From: CAUZIZ01 sp047514575
GTDB taxonomy: Bacteria > Acidobacteriota > UBA6911 > RPQK01 > JAJDTT01
Assembly (NCBI GenBank): GCA_047514575.1
Contig: JAKZYH010000112.1
Span: forward strand, 1 to 13,448
Reading direction: 5' to 3'
Length of the DNA stretch: 13,448 nt
In this document: positions 1 to 6,592 of the stretch, in pieces
Layout of the letters: each line of letters starts with the position of its first letter
How positions within the stretch are numbered: position 1 is the stretch's first letter
Made by a program: the position numbers and the translations under genes
The notes under the pieces: model-generated
What the model was told of the DNA's origin: nothing
Databases searched by the model: none
What the model saw: only the letters and a program-made list of their open reading frames with translations

Positions 1-775
1 AGGTGCTGTCCGGCGCCAGGCGAGCTACCGTGGCGATGTGGGAAATCTGCAGCGGGATCTCGGCGGCGTCAGCTGTCCGGATCGCTTCAGCAATGGTTTC
101 TTCGGCTTCACCGGCCCGGTTGCGGGTGTGGGTGGCGTAGATCCCCCCGGCTCTAGCGGCAACTCTACACAGAGCGACGATCTCTTCTTCGCCGCAACCC
201 TGCTCGCAGTTGTACTCCAGTCCGGTGGAGTAGCCGAAGGCTCCCTCCTCCAGCGCCTGTTTCAGCAACTTCTCCATCTGCCCCAACTCGGAAGCTGTGG
301 CATTGCGCTCGGCCAACCCGACCGTCGCCAGGCGCAGGTTACCGTTGGCTGCCAGGGTAATGACATTGAGTGCCGGCTGAAGCGACTCCAGATGATCCAG
401 ATACTGAGCCATGGTCTTCCATGAAATACCCAAGGAAGTTTGATAACCGTAGATATTGCTGGCCGCCAGCTCGACGCTCTCGATCGGTGCACAACCGTGA
501 CCGCAGTTGCCCACGACTTCCAGAGTCACCCCCTGGCTAACGGCACTCACCGCACGTGGGTCCACCACCAGGGAATAGTCAGAGTGGCTGTGAATGTCGA
601 TGAAGCCCGGAGTCACATAGAGTCCAGTCGCATCCAGCACCGGGACCTCTGCAACCTCCGCCAGATTGCCTACATCCGAAATCTTCCCTCCTTTGATCGC
701 GATATCGCCTGATGTCGGAGCCTTACCGGTGCCATCCAGGATGGTTCCTTTGGAAATGATCAGGTCAGGCTGCAT
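1..775 (-). CDS. N-acyl-D-amino-acid deacylase (D-aminoacylase), amidohydrolase family, 3' end cut by window edge
   Basis: Zinc amidohydrolase expected to cleave N-acyl-D-amino acids or a related amide; cytoplasmic (no signal peptide). The 258 visible residues are the N-terminal half of a family usually about 480-550 aa long. Metal-site motifs are in order: HSHSD (H62, H64), the D-aminoacylase-specific Cys in VGNCG (C91), His in YATHTRN (H216), and His in QISHIA (H246). The final metal-site Asp would lie beyond the left edge. The ATG at 773-775 is preceded by GAGGGGG (complement of 782-788) with a 6-nt spacer. It starts 17 nt after the stop of the phosphotriesterase-like gene, so the two are probably one leftward operon. 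The class is secure from the motifs. The exact substrate cannot be read from the sequence; some members act on dihydropyrimidine-like or other cyclic amides. Confidence 0.92.
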   Translation of the reverse strand, partial: MQPDLIISKGTILDGTGKAPTSGDIAIKGGKISDVGNLAEVAEVPVLDATGLYVTPGFIDIHSHSDYSLVVDPRAVSAVSQGVTLEVVGNCGHGCAPIESVELAASNIYGYQTSLGISWKTMAQYLDHLESLQPALNVITLAANGNLRLATVGLAERNATASELGQMEKLLKQALEEGAFGYSTGLEYNCEQGCGEEEIVALCRVAARAGGIYATHTRNRAGEAEETIAEAIRTADAAEIPLQISHIATVARLAPDST

Positions 776-792
776 CGTTTTCCCCCTCGATA

Positions 793-1821
793 TCAGGCAA
801 AGGACAGCAGTCGCGCCGGGTTCTGGACGAGGATGCGGTCGATCTGTTCCTCCGTAATTCCTCGGCGACCCATCATGGGAACGATATTGCGGTAGATGTG
901 CCCATAGCCGTGCCCCCCAAACTCCATCTGGCGGGTCCGCTGGCAAATATCGTGGGCGATCACTACTTGCTCCAGGTGGCCGGCGTCTATCAGGGCGCGA
1001 ATTGCGCTCACGCGGACACCGTCGCTGGATAGATCCAGATCCACTCCGTGCACGAAGAAAGAAGTCTCCCACCCAAAGACGTCGAACTCGAGGACACATC
1101 CGGTCTCGGCCAGGCGCAGGATACTTTCGGTTTCGAAGAGCCTTCGGTCGATGTGGTCCATGATGGTGCGTGAAAAGTCCACTCCGGCCGAGGCTAGGAA
1201 AGTGGCGATTTCAAAAGGGGCCTGCGCGTCCCTCCCGGGATGAATCGATAGCGCCGCCCCAGTCTCTTGCTGTGCGATCACCGCCGCCTGCATGGATCGT
1301 TTCTCAGCCTCCGTCCAGGGCCAGGAACAGCCGATCTCACCGATGATGCCGGCCCGGACACCCACCTCTCCAGCGCCCTCCCGAATGTCGGTCACGATGT
1401 CGGCGGCCAGGTCGTCCACACTTCGCTCCAGGTCTGCGGGATTCATGAACTCGTCCAGATATCGCCCACAGCCCCGGACGATGTGGACGTCGGTACGCTG
1501 GGAGACTTCGAGCAGCCCTTCGGGGTCAAGCACCATGGGGTGGGTGCTCACCTCGACCACCGATCGGCCGCCGTCCTTCACCATCCGATCCATTTCGCGG
1601 ACCGCCACCTCCCGGTCCAATAGCCACCGATTCCCTGGAGCCTCGAACCAGTTGTAGTTCATCTCCCACACGTTCTCGAGGGTGATCTCAGCGGGCTCCT
1701 CCGGCCTTCTTGCCGTCGGCGTGAAGTCGCAGACCACATGCTCGTGCATGAGTGTGGGTCCAAGCTCAGAGGGATCGATCAGACCCCGCACGGTCTGGAC
1801 CATGCCCGTCAGATCACTCAA
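793..1821 (-). CDS. Phosphotriesterase-family metal-dependent hydrolase (PHP/lactonase-like)
   Basis: A 342-residue TIM-barrel hydrolase of the phosphotriesterase-related family, whose members include lactonases, esterases and the E. coli php type. Binuclear metal ligands are visible: H26 and H28 in MHEH, E162 in GEIG, H194 in SIHPG, H223 in MDHID, and D291 in AHDIC. The bridging residue is Glu, as in the php subgroup, not the carboxylated Lys of true phosphotriesterases. Lactonase or esterase activity is therefore a better guess than organophosphate hydrolysis. The end, with a HGYGHI segment followed by RGIT...IL.QNPARLL, is typical of the family. The start is a TTG at 1819-1821, chosen because GGAAGGAAG (complement of 1830-1838) sits 8 nt upstream. 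The first in-frame ATG is at codon 7 and has no such site. No signal peptide, so cytoplasmic. Confidence 0.93.
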   Translation of the reverse strand: MSDLTGMVQTVRGLIDPSELGPTLMHEHVVCDFTPTARRPEEPAEITLENVWEMNYNWFEAPGNRWLLDREVAVREMDRMVKDGGRSVVEVSTHPMVLDPEGLLEVSQRTDVHIVRGCGRYLDEFMNPADLERSVDDLAADIVTDIREGAGEVGVRAGIIGEIGCSWPWTEAEKRSMQAAVIAQQETGAALSIHPGRDAQAPFEIATFLASAGVDFSRTIMDHIDRRLFETESILRLAETGCVLEFDVFGWETSFFVHGVDLDLSSDGVRVSAIRALIDAGHLEQVVIAHDICQRTRQMEFGGHGYGHIYRNIVPMMGRRGITEEQIDRILVQNPARLLSFA

Positions 1822-1829
1822 TCTTCAAT

Positions 1830-1838
1830 CTTCCTTCC
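1830..1838 (-). promoter_or_regulatory. Ribosome binding site supporting a TTG start
   Basis: The minus strand reads GGAAGGAAG, then 8 nt, then TTG. This selects the TTG at 1821 over the in-frame ATG at codon 7 of the phosphotriesterase-like gene. Confidence 0.6.
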
Positions 1839-1849
1839 GGCGCATCTTC

Positions 1850-1878
1850 TTGGCAGAATAGAGGAACAAGTTCATTAT
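1850..1878 (+). promoter_or_regulatory. Putative sigma70-type promoter for the PhyH-like gene
   Basis: TTGGCA (1850-1855; 5/6), then exactly 17 nt, then CATTAT (1873-1878; 4/6). Predicted initiation near 1885 gives a leader of about 23 nt containing the ribosome binding site at 1894-1900. The two -35 boxes form the outer ends of an imperfect inverted repeat, 1850-1860 against 1873-1883, matching at 9 of 11 positions. The site could equally be an operator. Confidence 0.4.
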
Positions 1879-1883
1879 GCCAA
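1855..1883 (-). promoter_or_regulatory. Putative sigma70-type promoter for the leftward hydrolase/D-aminoacylase pair
   Basis: On the minus strand, TTGGCA (complement of 1878-1883; 5/6 to consensus) is followed by 17 nt and TATTCT (complement of 1855-1860; 4/6). Predicted initiation near 1848 leaves a leader of about 27 nt before the TTG start. The element overlaps the rightward promoter almost completely. No test beyond reading the bases. Confidence 0.4.
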
Positions 1884-1893
1884 AGGTCCCGAG

Positions 1894-1900
1894 CGGAGGG
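1894..1900 (+). promoter_or_regulatory. Ribosome binding site fixing the PhyH-like start
   Basis: CGGAGGG lies 7 nt before the ATG at 1908. The same frame is open upstream to 1752, but that part overlaps the divergent gene and has no comparable site, so 1908 is the start. Confidence 0.7.
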
Positions 1901-1907
1901 AACGCGA

Positions 1908-2693
1908 ATGCCTGATTTCAAGCTATCCGAGGCACAGTTAGAGCAATTCCGGGCGGACGGATATCTCATGATTGAGAAGTTGTTCGACGCTGAGGAGGTG
2001 GACCTGTTGATGAAGATTGCGACGACAGACCAGCGCCTGGCGGCCGAAGCCTATGATAGGAAAGACGCCGAGGGCAGAGCCTCCCGGTTGGCGGTCCGCA
2101 AGATGGTGGGCGACGACATCTACAGTGCTTTCGTAGGCTGCCCTCGATTGCTCGATCCAATTGAGCAGATCCTCGGCGGTGAGGCTTATCTCTGGAACTA
2201 CAAGATAATGCTGAAGGAGCCACGCATCGGCGGAGCCTGGGAATGGCATCAGGACTACGGGTACTGGTACCTCGAGCACGGTTGCCTCTTCCCTCTCCTG
2301 GCCAGCTGCATGGTCGCCGTCGATCGTGCCACAAAGGACAACGGCTGCCTGCAGGCCATCCGAGGTTCCCATCTGATGGGCCGGGTCGACCACGCCACCG
2401 TCTCGGGTCAGATGGGCGCCGACCCAGAACGAATCGAGGCGGCTCTAGAGCGGATGGAATTGGTCTACTGCGAGATGGAGAGTGGATCAGCTCTGTTCTT
2501 TGACTCCAACCTGATTCACTGCTCGGATCAGAATCGTAGCGAGCTGCCACGTTTGGCCCTGATCTGCTCGTATAACGCCGCTCGCAACAACCCCTTCAAA
2601 CAGGTCCCGGGAGGGAATCCTCCCTACTCCAGGCTGCAGCGCTGCTCAGACGAGAGAATCAAGCAGATCGGACGGCGGGACCTGTATACTTGA
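1908..2693 (+). CDS. Phytanoyl-CoA dioxygenase (PhyH) family Fe(II)/2-oxoglutarate oxygenase
   Basis: A 261-residue cupin-fold oxygenase that should use Fe(II), O2 and 2-oxoglutarate to hydroxylate a small organic substrate in the cytoplasm. The N-terminus has the usual PhyH opening (QLEQFRADGYLMIEKLF). The iron triad is complete: H114 and D116 in WHQDYGYW, and H204 in LIHCSDQN. R215, in SELPRLAL, is placed to bind the 2-oxoglutarate carboxylate. The NGCLQAIRGSH segment (about 145-155) is also characteristic. The length is normal, so the gene looks intact although IS debris follows its stop almost at once. It is divergent from the hydrolase/D-aminoacylase pair and probably shares its control region. 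The PhyH superfamily is very broad, so the substrate cannot be assigned. Confidence 0.93.
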   Translation: MPDFKLSEAQLEQFRADGYLMIEKLFDAEEVDLLMKIATTDQRLAAEAYDRKDAEGRASRLAVRKMVGDDIYSAFVGCPRLLDPIEQILGGEAYLWNYKIMLKEPRIGGAWEWHQDYGYWYLEHGCLFPLLASCMVAVDRATKDNGCLQAIRGSHLMGRVDHATVSGQMGADPERIEAALERMELVYCEMESGSALFFDSNLIHCSDQNRSELPRLALICSYNAARNNPFKQVPGGNPPYSRLQRCSDERIKQIGRRDLYT

Positions 2694-2782
2694 TGGGAAA
2701 ATTCTGGATGCGACTCTGGATTGCGGTTACTACGAGGGAGGCATGTAATGAAGCGTCTGATGGTTCTTTCGGGTATAAGGTG

Positions 2783-3112
2783 TCGAAAAAACAAGGCCGG
2801 CCTCCGTGGAAACTCATCACTGACAAGCTCAAGACCTACCCAGCGGCACACCGCGAAGTGTTCCCCTCAGTTGAACATAAGACCGGTCAGTATGAGAACA
2901 ACCGGGCTGAAGTTTCGCACCAGCACACCCGTGAAAAAGAGAGGCAGATAAGACGGTTCAAATCAATCCAGCAGTCCCAACGATTCCTTTCTGTCCACGG
3001 TCCGGTTCAGAATCTGTTCCGGGTTGGTCGGAACCATCTCAAGGCAATTCATTATCGACTGCTTCGCGACAGAGCTTTTGCCTACTGGAGAAAGGCGACG
3101 TGTGTCCGCTGA
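2783..3112 (+). pseudogene. IS6-family transposase, 3' remnant
   Basis: C-terminal part of an IS6-family DDE transposase. From about 2783 the frame gives KKQGRPPWKLITDKLKTY, then EHKTGQYENNRAEVSHQ, REKERQIRRFKS, and a QRFLSVHG...NLFR tail, all characteristic of this family. The second catalytic Asp (in ITDKL) and a candidate catalytic Glu (in NNRAE) are present. The N-terminal zinc-finger/HTH region and the first catalytic Asp are absent, so about half of a normal roughly 230-aa protein is lost and the gene cannot work. The frame is open back to 2690, but those ~30 codons do not resemble the family clearly; they may be frameshifted transposase or unrelated junction sequence. The stop is TGA at 3110-3112. 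Confidence 0.87.
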
Positions 3113-3161
3113 GGAGGAGCGGGACTGGGGTGTATCCCGGCTCCGAATCGCTTGGCCTACA

Positions 3162-3177
3162 TTAACTTGACAGCGCC
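3162..3177 (+). repeat. Putative right terminal inverted repeat of the IS6-family remnant
   Basis: Read inward on the minus strand this is GGCGCTGTCAAGTTAA. It begins with the GGC-x-CTGT pattern typical of IS6-family ends and lies 50 nt beyond the transposase stop. I find no matching left end in the window, consistent with loss of the 5' part. Assigned by resemblance and position only. Confidence 0.45.
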
Positions 3178-3199
3178 ATCTTCTTTTAACTCCGGAAAT

Positions 3200-4843
3200 T
3201 CAGAAGCCTATGAAAGCCGCATCGATCCAGGGCCAGAGGAGGAGGATTGCAGCCCACCCGAGCAGGGGAATAAGCGAGACCACGAACTTCCACGTCAACC
3301 CCAGGGAACCCTCGTCGCTACGAAGCATCAGGCTCAGCACCGTTCCCGCTCCCAGATTGACGGCCAGGGCGAGGGGCGCAATCCACTGGAAGCTGATGGG
3401 AGTGACGTCGATTGGTGAGGAGACATCAAAAAAAGTGGCCCCTTGAAGAGTCTCATATAGACTTCCCGAAAATGCTACGAGAAGGGCCGTGGACACTCCG
3501 TAAATCGTCCCCACTACCACCCCCAGGGGACGGGCGATGGGAATGAACAGGGCGAAACAGAACAGCGCAAAGAGGGGTGTAACCAGCAGGTTGGTCGTGC
3601 GCTGGGTCACTCCGACGAAGTTGCCCGGGACGTACTCCATGAAAGAGCTGCCGATCACCACCACGGTTCCCACACCGAAGGCAAGCAGACGAGCGAGCCT
3701 CACGTGTCCCCGGTCCGTTTTTGGCTTGTGACCAAAGCGATCTAGGAAGTCGGTCATGATCACAGCCGTGATCGAGTTCACGCCGGAATCGATACTGGAC
3801 ATGGCTGCCGCGAACATGGCAGCGACCACCAGGCCTGAGATGCCGGCGGGTAGATGGTAGGCGACGAAGAAGGGAAAGATCTTGTCCCCATCCGTGGCCA
3901 GGCTCATACCTGCAGGTAGCGCCTCAGGCCTCTGGGTAAAGTAGCCCAGCAGGGAGAACCCCACCAGAGCCAGAGCCACGCTGACAGCGGCTGACACGCA
4001 CATCTGGGTCAGGTAGGAGCGGCCTGCCGCGCGGGCATCGCCAGTGGCCATGAATCGTTGAATACTGACCTGGTCGCCGCCCGCGGTACAGACGTACCAG
4101 ATAATACCGGTCACCAGACCTCCTAGGATCGTCACTCTCACCCGAGGGTCCAAGCTAAAGAGCGGTTGGACATCCCAGGTGGGCTGCCAGCTGGTGGGGA
4201 ACCAGCTGAAACCACCCAGTGAGATGCTGATGAGCACCACCACCAGAAGGGCACCTCCCAGGAGAAGTACCGTCTGCACGAAGTCGGTTATCACCACGGC
4301 TCCGAGCCCCCCTAGGGAGGTATAGATGACCGAAACGAAGCCCGTGGCCAGGACGATGTAGGGTATCCATTCCTTGCCCACCCCCATCATCACGGTCATG
4401 GCCGAGGCGGCCACGTAGACCAGAAGAGACATCCAGACCAGCCTCAGGACCAGGAACATGGTGGCACCCAGGATGCGGATTCCCAAGCCTAACCGCTTTT
4501 CCAGTAGCTCGTAGGCGCTGGTCACACTCTGACGCATGTAGACACCCAGCAGCAGCCTGGTAACCAGCAGATAGATGAAAGGTAGGGTCAGCAGACTCGC
4601 GAGGATGGTGCCGGGACCCTTGGCGATCATTTCTCCCGGGTAGGCCATGTAGGAAATGGTGCTCAAGAGAGTGGCGAACAAGGAGATACCCACCAGAACG
4701 GGATTCATCTTCCCGCTCCCCACGAAGTACTCGCGAATATTCTTCTGTTTGCGGCTGTAGTAGTAGCCGAGCCCGATGGTGGAGGAGGCGTATATGAGAA
4801 TGATGATCCAATCCAAGGTTCCAAGCCCGGGCTGGCCCATCAC
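3200..4843 (-). CDS. Sodium:solute symporter (SSS/SLC5 family)
   Basis: A 547-residue inner-membrane transporter that should couple Na+ entry to uptake of a solute such as a sugar, organic acid or amino-acid derivative. Hydrophobic segments run throughout, consistent with the 13 or so helices of the family. Diagnostic parts are the N-terminal LDWIIILIYASSTIGLGYYY helix followed by EYFVGSGKM, the GGDQVSIQRFMATGDARAA loop near residues 255-275, and FAAAMSSIDSGVNS (about 345), which carries the Ser residues of the Na2 site. The start is taken as GTG at 4843. The next codon is ATG (4840), also possible; a GGGGA lies 5 nt before the GTG. The transporter is probably read with the lipoprotein gene upstream or with the tiny ORF whose stop overlaps its start. 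The substrate is not readable; neighbouring hydrolases suggest a breakdown product. Confidence 0.95.
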   Translation of the reverse strand: MMGQPGLGTLDWIIILIYASSTIGLGYYYSRKQKNIREYFVGSGKMNPVLVGISLFATLLSTISYMAYPGEMIAKGPGTILASLLTLPFIYLLVTRLLLGVYMRQSVTSAYELLEKRLGLGIRILGATMFLVLRLVWMSLLVYVAASAMTVMMGVGKEWIPYIVLATGFVSVIYTSLGGLGAVVITDFVQTVLLLGGALLVVVLISISLGGFSWFPTSWQPTWDVQPLFSLDPRVRVTILGGLVTGIIWYVCTAGGDQVSIQRFMATGDARAAGRSYLTQMCVSAAVSVALALVGFSLLGYFTQRPEALPAGMSLATDGDKIFPFFVAYHLPAGISGLVVAAMFAAAMSSIDSGVNSITAVIMTDFLDRFGHKPKTDRGHVRLARLLAFGVGTVVVIGSSFMEYVPGNFVGVTQRTTNLLVTPLFALFCFALFIPIARPLGVVVGTIYGVSTALLVAFSGSLYETLQGATFFDVSSPIDVTPISFQWIAPLALAVNLGAGTVLSLMLRSDEGSLGLTWKFVVSLIPLLGWAAILLLWPWIDAAFIGF

Positions 4844-4950
4844 CCCTGTCCCCGCTGGAGTGGATTCTGCACCCCGGTCATACGGCAGCCGAGGCTGAAC
4901 GCTGTTCCGCTGGACAGAATCCCAATGACCACAGTGAATCGTCTAAGCAT
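4840..4950 (-). CDS. Possible 36-aa leader or signal-peptide ORF overlapping the symporter start
   Basis: Not recognised. From ATG at 4950 the frame encodes MLRRFTVVIGILSSGTAF followed by SLGC and about 14 more residues. This resembles a short signal peptide with an imperfect lipobox. AGAGGA lies 4 nt before the ATG, and the TGA overlaps the symporter's GTG/ATG. It could be a translationally coupled micro-gene, the surviving N-terminus of a deleted lipoprotein gene, or chance. It begins inside the last codons of the chimeric ORF upstream. Confidence 0.25.
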   Translation of the reverse strand: MLRRFTVVIGILSSGTAFSLGCRMTGVQNPLQRGQG

Positions 4951-6457
4951 GACTTCCTCTACTGGATTGCGTCCAGATCGGATCCAATGGAATGCGACGC
5001 TTGTTACAAGCCCTTCGCGGTCCAGCCTCCGTCGACCATGAGATCGCTGCCGGTGACATACGAGGCTGCGGATGAAGCCAGGAAGATACAGGCCCCGACC
5101 AGCTCTTCGGGCTCTCCCCATCGTCCCAGGAGGGTTCGGCTGGAGCGTTCCTCCCGGAGGACGGGATCGGCATATAGTAATGTTTGTCCTTCCGGGTAAT
5201 CTTTTCCGGATCCCCCATTTCCTTGAGAGCCTGGAGTTCATCCGGGCTGAAGAGGGTGCCTGGTTTGCCCTTGCCGGTGGCGTGAGCGTCGTAGTTGAAC
5301 AGATGCAGGCTGGTCACCCCTGACTGCCAGGCGGCGGAGGCGGCGGCGCGCAGCATCTCGATCGACGCCCGAGCTGTCTTCTGTCCGGTGTAGTCGCGCA
5401 CATACAAGTCGGAAAGACCTCCGGAGATCTCGACCTTGGTTCCTTTCGCTAAATCAACGAATGCGGCCCAATCGCCGTTCATGTCGAGATAGCCTCGGGT
5501 GGCGGGAGAGAGAATGTTCACTAAACCCTCCTGAATCCAGGTCTTGACGTCGAATCCCAGAATCTCACAGAGGCTGATCTTGGGGGGTACTCGGGCCAGC
5601 AGGGTTAGCCTTCGCCCCTTTTGCTCCCCGATCCGGTCCAGGCTGGCTCTGACCTGACGAACGAAGTCCGTCATCAGGGGCATTCCTCGGGCCTCCTCTC
5701 CCTTCTTGAAGTAGTAGGGGTGGCTCAGAAAGTCCATCTCGAAGCCATCTACGTCATAGTTGGTGCAAACCTCCTCGATGATGGCCAGCTTCCGTCTACG
5801 CACCTCTTCCAAGGCGTAGTTCATCGCCCATGAGTACCCATGGGAAGGTTGCCCCGGGCGTTTTACGCTTCGCAGGTAGCGATCGGGGACATCCCTACCC
5901 AGTCGGATGTGAGGACGCTCTCGTTCCCATTGGCTGCGAAAGGAGGGCCATCGCTCTGACCAGTCCTTGTGGATGTCGTTCATCCGCAGGCTGGGCCAGA
6001 ACTGCATCCCCGCTTCGTGGCTGCGCCGTGCCCAGATCTCGAGGGGATCCTTCCCCTGCTCCAGTAGGCCGTCCACATTTTGAGCCCAACGTCGTATCCC
6101 CGGATTATTCTTGAAATCGGTTTTGTGATCCTCTGTGATGGGTTTGGCATAGACCTCCGTCACCTTGGTGGGGTAGAGCATCTGCTCGTCGCTCCACTGG
6201 ATGCACTCGATGAAGACGTCCACCTGGGTACCCTCGATCTCGTTGACCGCTCGATTGAGCTGCTCGGGGGTAATGGGCGGCTCAAAGGCCATTAGGGCCG
6301 CGTCTCCTCCGTCGCTATTGAGCAGAATCCTGAGCTTTCCCTCCCGACTCTGTGGCTGATCGGCAGGCTGGTCAGTCGGGGGGGCCTCTTCGGCACAGCT
6401 AACCCACAACGCGGAGACGAGAAATAGGCACAACGCACTGCCGCGGGTGCTTTTCAT
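4943..6457 (-). CDS. Glycosidase-like TIM-barrel lipoprotein, C-terminus replaced by out-of-frame SDR sequence
   Basis: Probable exported lipoprotein with a glycosyl-hydrolase-like TIM barrel (GHL/GH10-like style); no substrate is known. The start is ATG at 6455-6457, with AAGGAA (complement of 6465-6470) 7 nt upstream; the frame is open to 6484, but without a better start. The signal segment ends at C21 in ALWVSC, an atypical lipobox (Trp at -3). Barrel-like parts include VFIECIQWSDEQ (81-92), YDVDGFEMDFLSHPYYF (234-250, with acidic E240 and D242 at a likely active site), and VTSLHLFNYD (381-390). Family-like sequence ends near KDKHYY (about residue 428, position 5174). The last ~76 codons are a short-chain dehydrogenase 3' end in the wrong frame, so that tail is nonsense and the C-terminal beta domain seen in two paralogues here is missing. 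It may be a non-functional truncation or a stand-alone barrel. Confidence 0.75.
   Translation of the reverse strand: MKSTRGSALCLFLVSALWVSCAEEAPPTDQPADQPQSREGKLRILLNSDGGDAALMAFEPPITPEQLNRAVNEIEGTQVDVFIECIQWSDEQMLYPTKVTEVYAKPITEDHKTDFKNNPGIRRWAQNVDGLLEQGKDPLEIWARRSHEAGMQFWPSLRMNDIHKDWSERWPSFRSQWERERPHIRLGRDVPDRYLRSVKRPGQPSHGYSWAMNYALEEVRRRKLAIIEEVCTNYDVDGFEMDFLSHPYYFKKGEEARGMPLMTDFVRQVRASLDRIGEQKGRRLTLLARVPPKISLCEILGFDVKTWIQEGLVNILSPATRGYLDMNGDWAAFVDLAKGTKVEISGGLSDLYVRDYTGQKTARASIEMLRAAASAAWQSGVTSLHLFNYDAHATGKGKPGTLFSPDELQALKEMGDPEKITRKDKHYYMPIPSSGRNAPAEPSWDDGESPKSWSGPVSSWLHPQPRMSPAAISWSTEAGPRRACNKRRIPLDPIWTQSSRGSHA
5004..5171 (-). pseudogene. Short-chain dehydrogenase/reductase (SDR), C-terminal remnant
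   Basis: One frame away from the lipoprotein ORF, the minus strand encodes about 55 residues ending in TAA at 5004-5006. They are unmistakably the end of a classical SDR: ADPVLREERSS, TLLGRWGEPEELVGACIFLA, SSAASYVTGSDLMVDGGWTA and KGL. The Rossmann half with the NAD(P) glycine motif, and the catalytic Ser and Tyr-x-x-x-Lys, are absent, so roughly 190 of a normal ~250 residues are lost. A few further codons upstream (TLLY) may also belong. It has no start of its own and is fused out of frame to the lipoprotein gene. Confidence 0.87.
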
Positions 6458-6464
6458 GGTGGTG

Positions 6465-6470
6465 TTCCTT
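6465..6470 (-). promoter_or_regulatory. Ribosome binding site of the lipoprotein gene
   Basis: AAGGAA on the minus strand, 7 nt before ATG 6457. It selects this ATG, directly ahead of the signal peptide, over the in-frame TTG at 6484. Confidence 0.6.
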
Positions 6471-6508
6471 TTTTGCGGGATCAAAACGGGGTGAGAGCCA
6501 CGGTCCAG

Positions 6509-6537
6509 AGTATAGGTCTCCGCCGCCGAAATGTGTA
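6509..6537 (-). promoter_or_regulatory. Possible promoter of the lipoprotein gene
   Basis: On the minus strand, TACACA (complement of 6532-6537; 4/6), 17 nt, then TATACT (complement of 6509-6514; 5/6). Initiation near 6502 would give a leader of about 45 nt. Found by eye only. Confidence 0.3.
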
Positions 6538-6592
6538 GCCCTCTCGCCTGGGCAACCTGCGAGTGAAGTCAAATGGCGGTAAAGGCGGGCTC

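Noticed and set aside
1752..1907. N-terminal extension of the PhyH-like frame to ATG 1752
   Set aside because: It overlaps the divergent hydrolase gene and its start codon, encodes low-complexity sequence, and lacks a ribosome site; ATG 1908 has a strong one and begins the family homology.
1966..2550. 194-aa and 151-aa minus-strand open frames within 1938-2550
   Set aside because: Antisense shadows of the PhyH-like gene, Arg/Pro/Ser-rich, without motifs or starts.
3117..3143. Hairpin GAGCGGGA / TCCC-G-GCTC as a terminator between the transposase remnant and symporter
   Set aside because: The stem is interrupted by a bulge, the loop is 10 nt, and no T-run follows on either strand; it is probably internal to the IS end.
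4840..5241. 133-aa minus-strand open frame covering the region between lipoprotein and symporter
   Set aside because: Most of it is a third frame through the SDR remnant (Arg/Pro-rich, no family look). Only its last 36 codons, from ATG 4950, were kept as a weak possibility.
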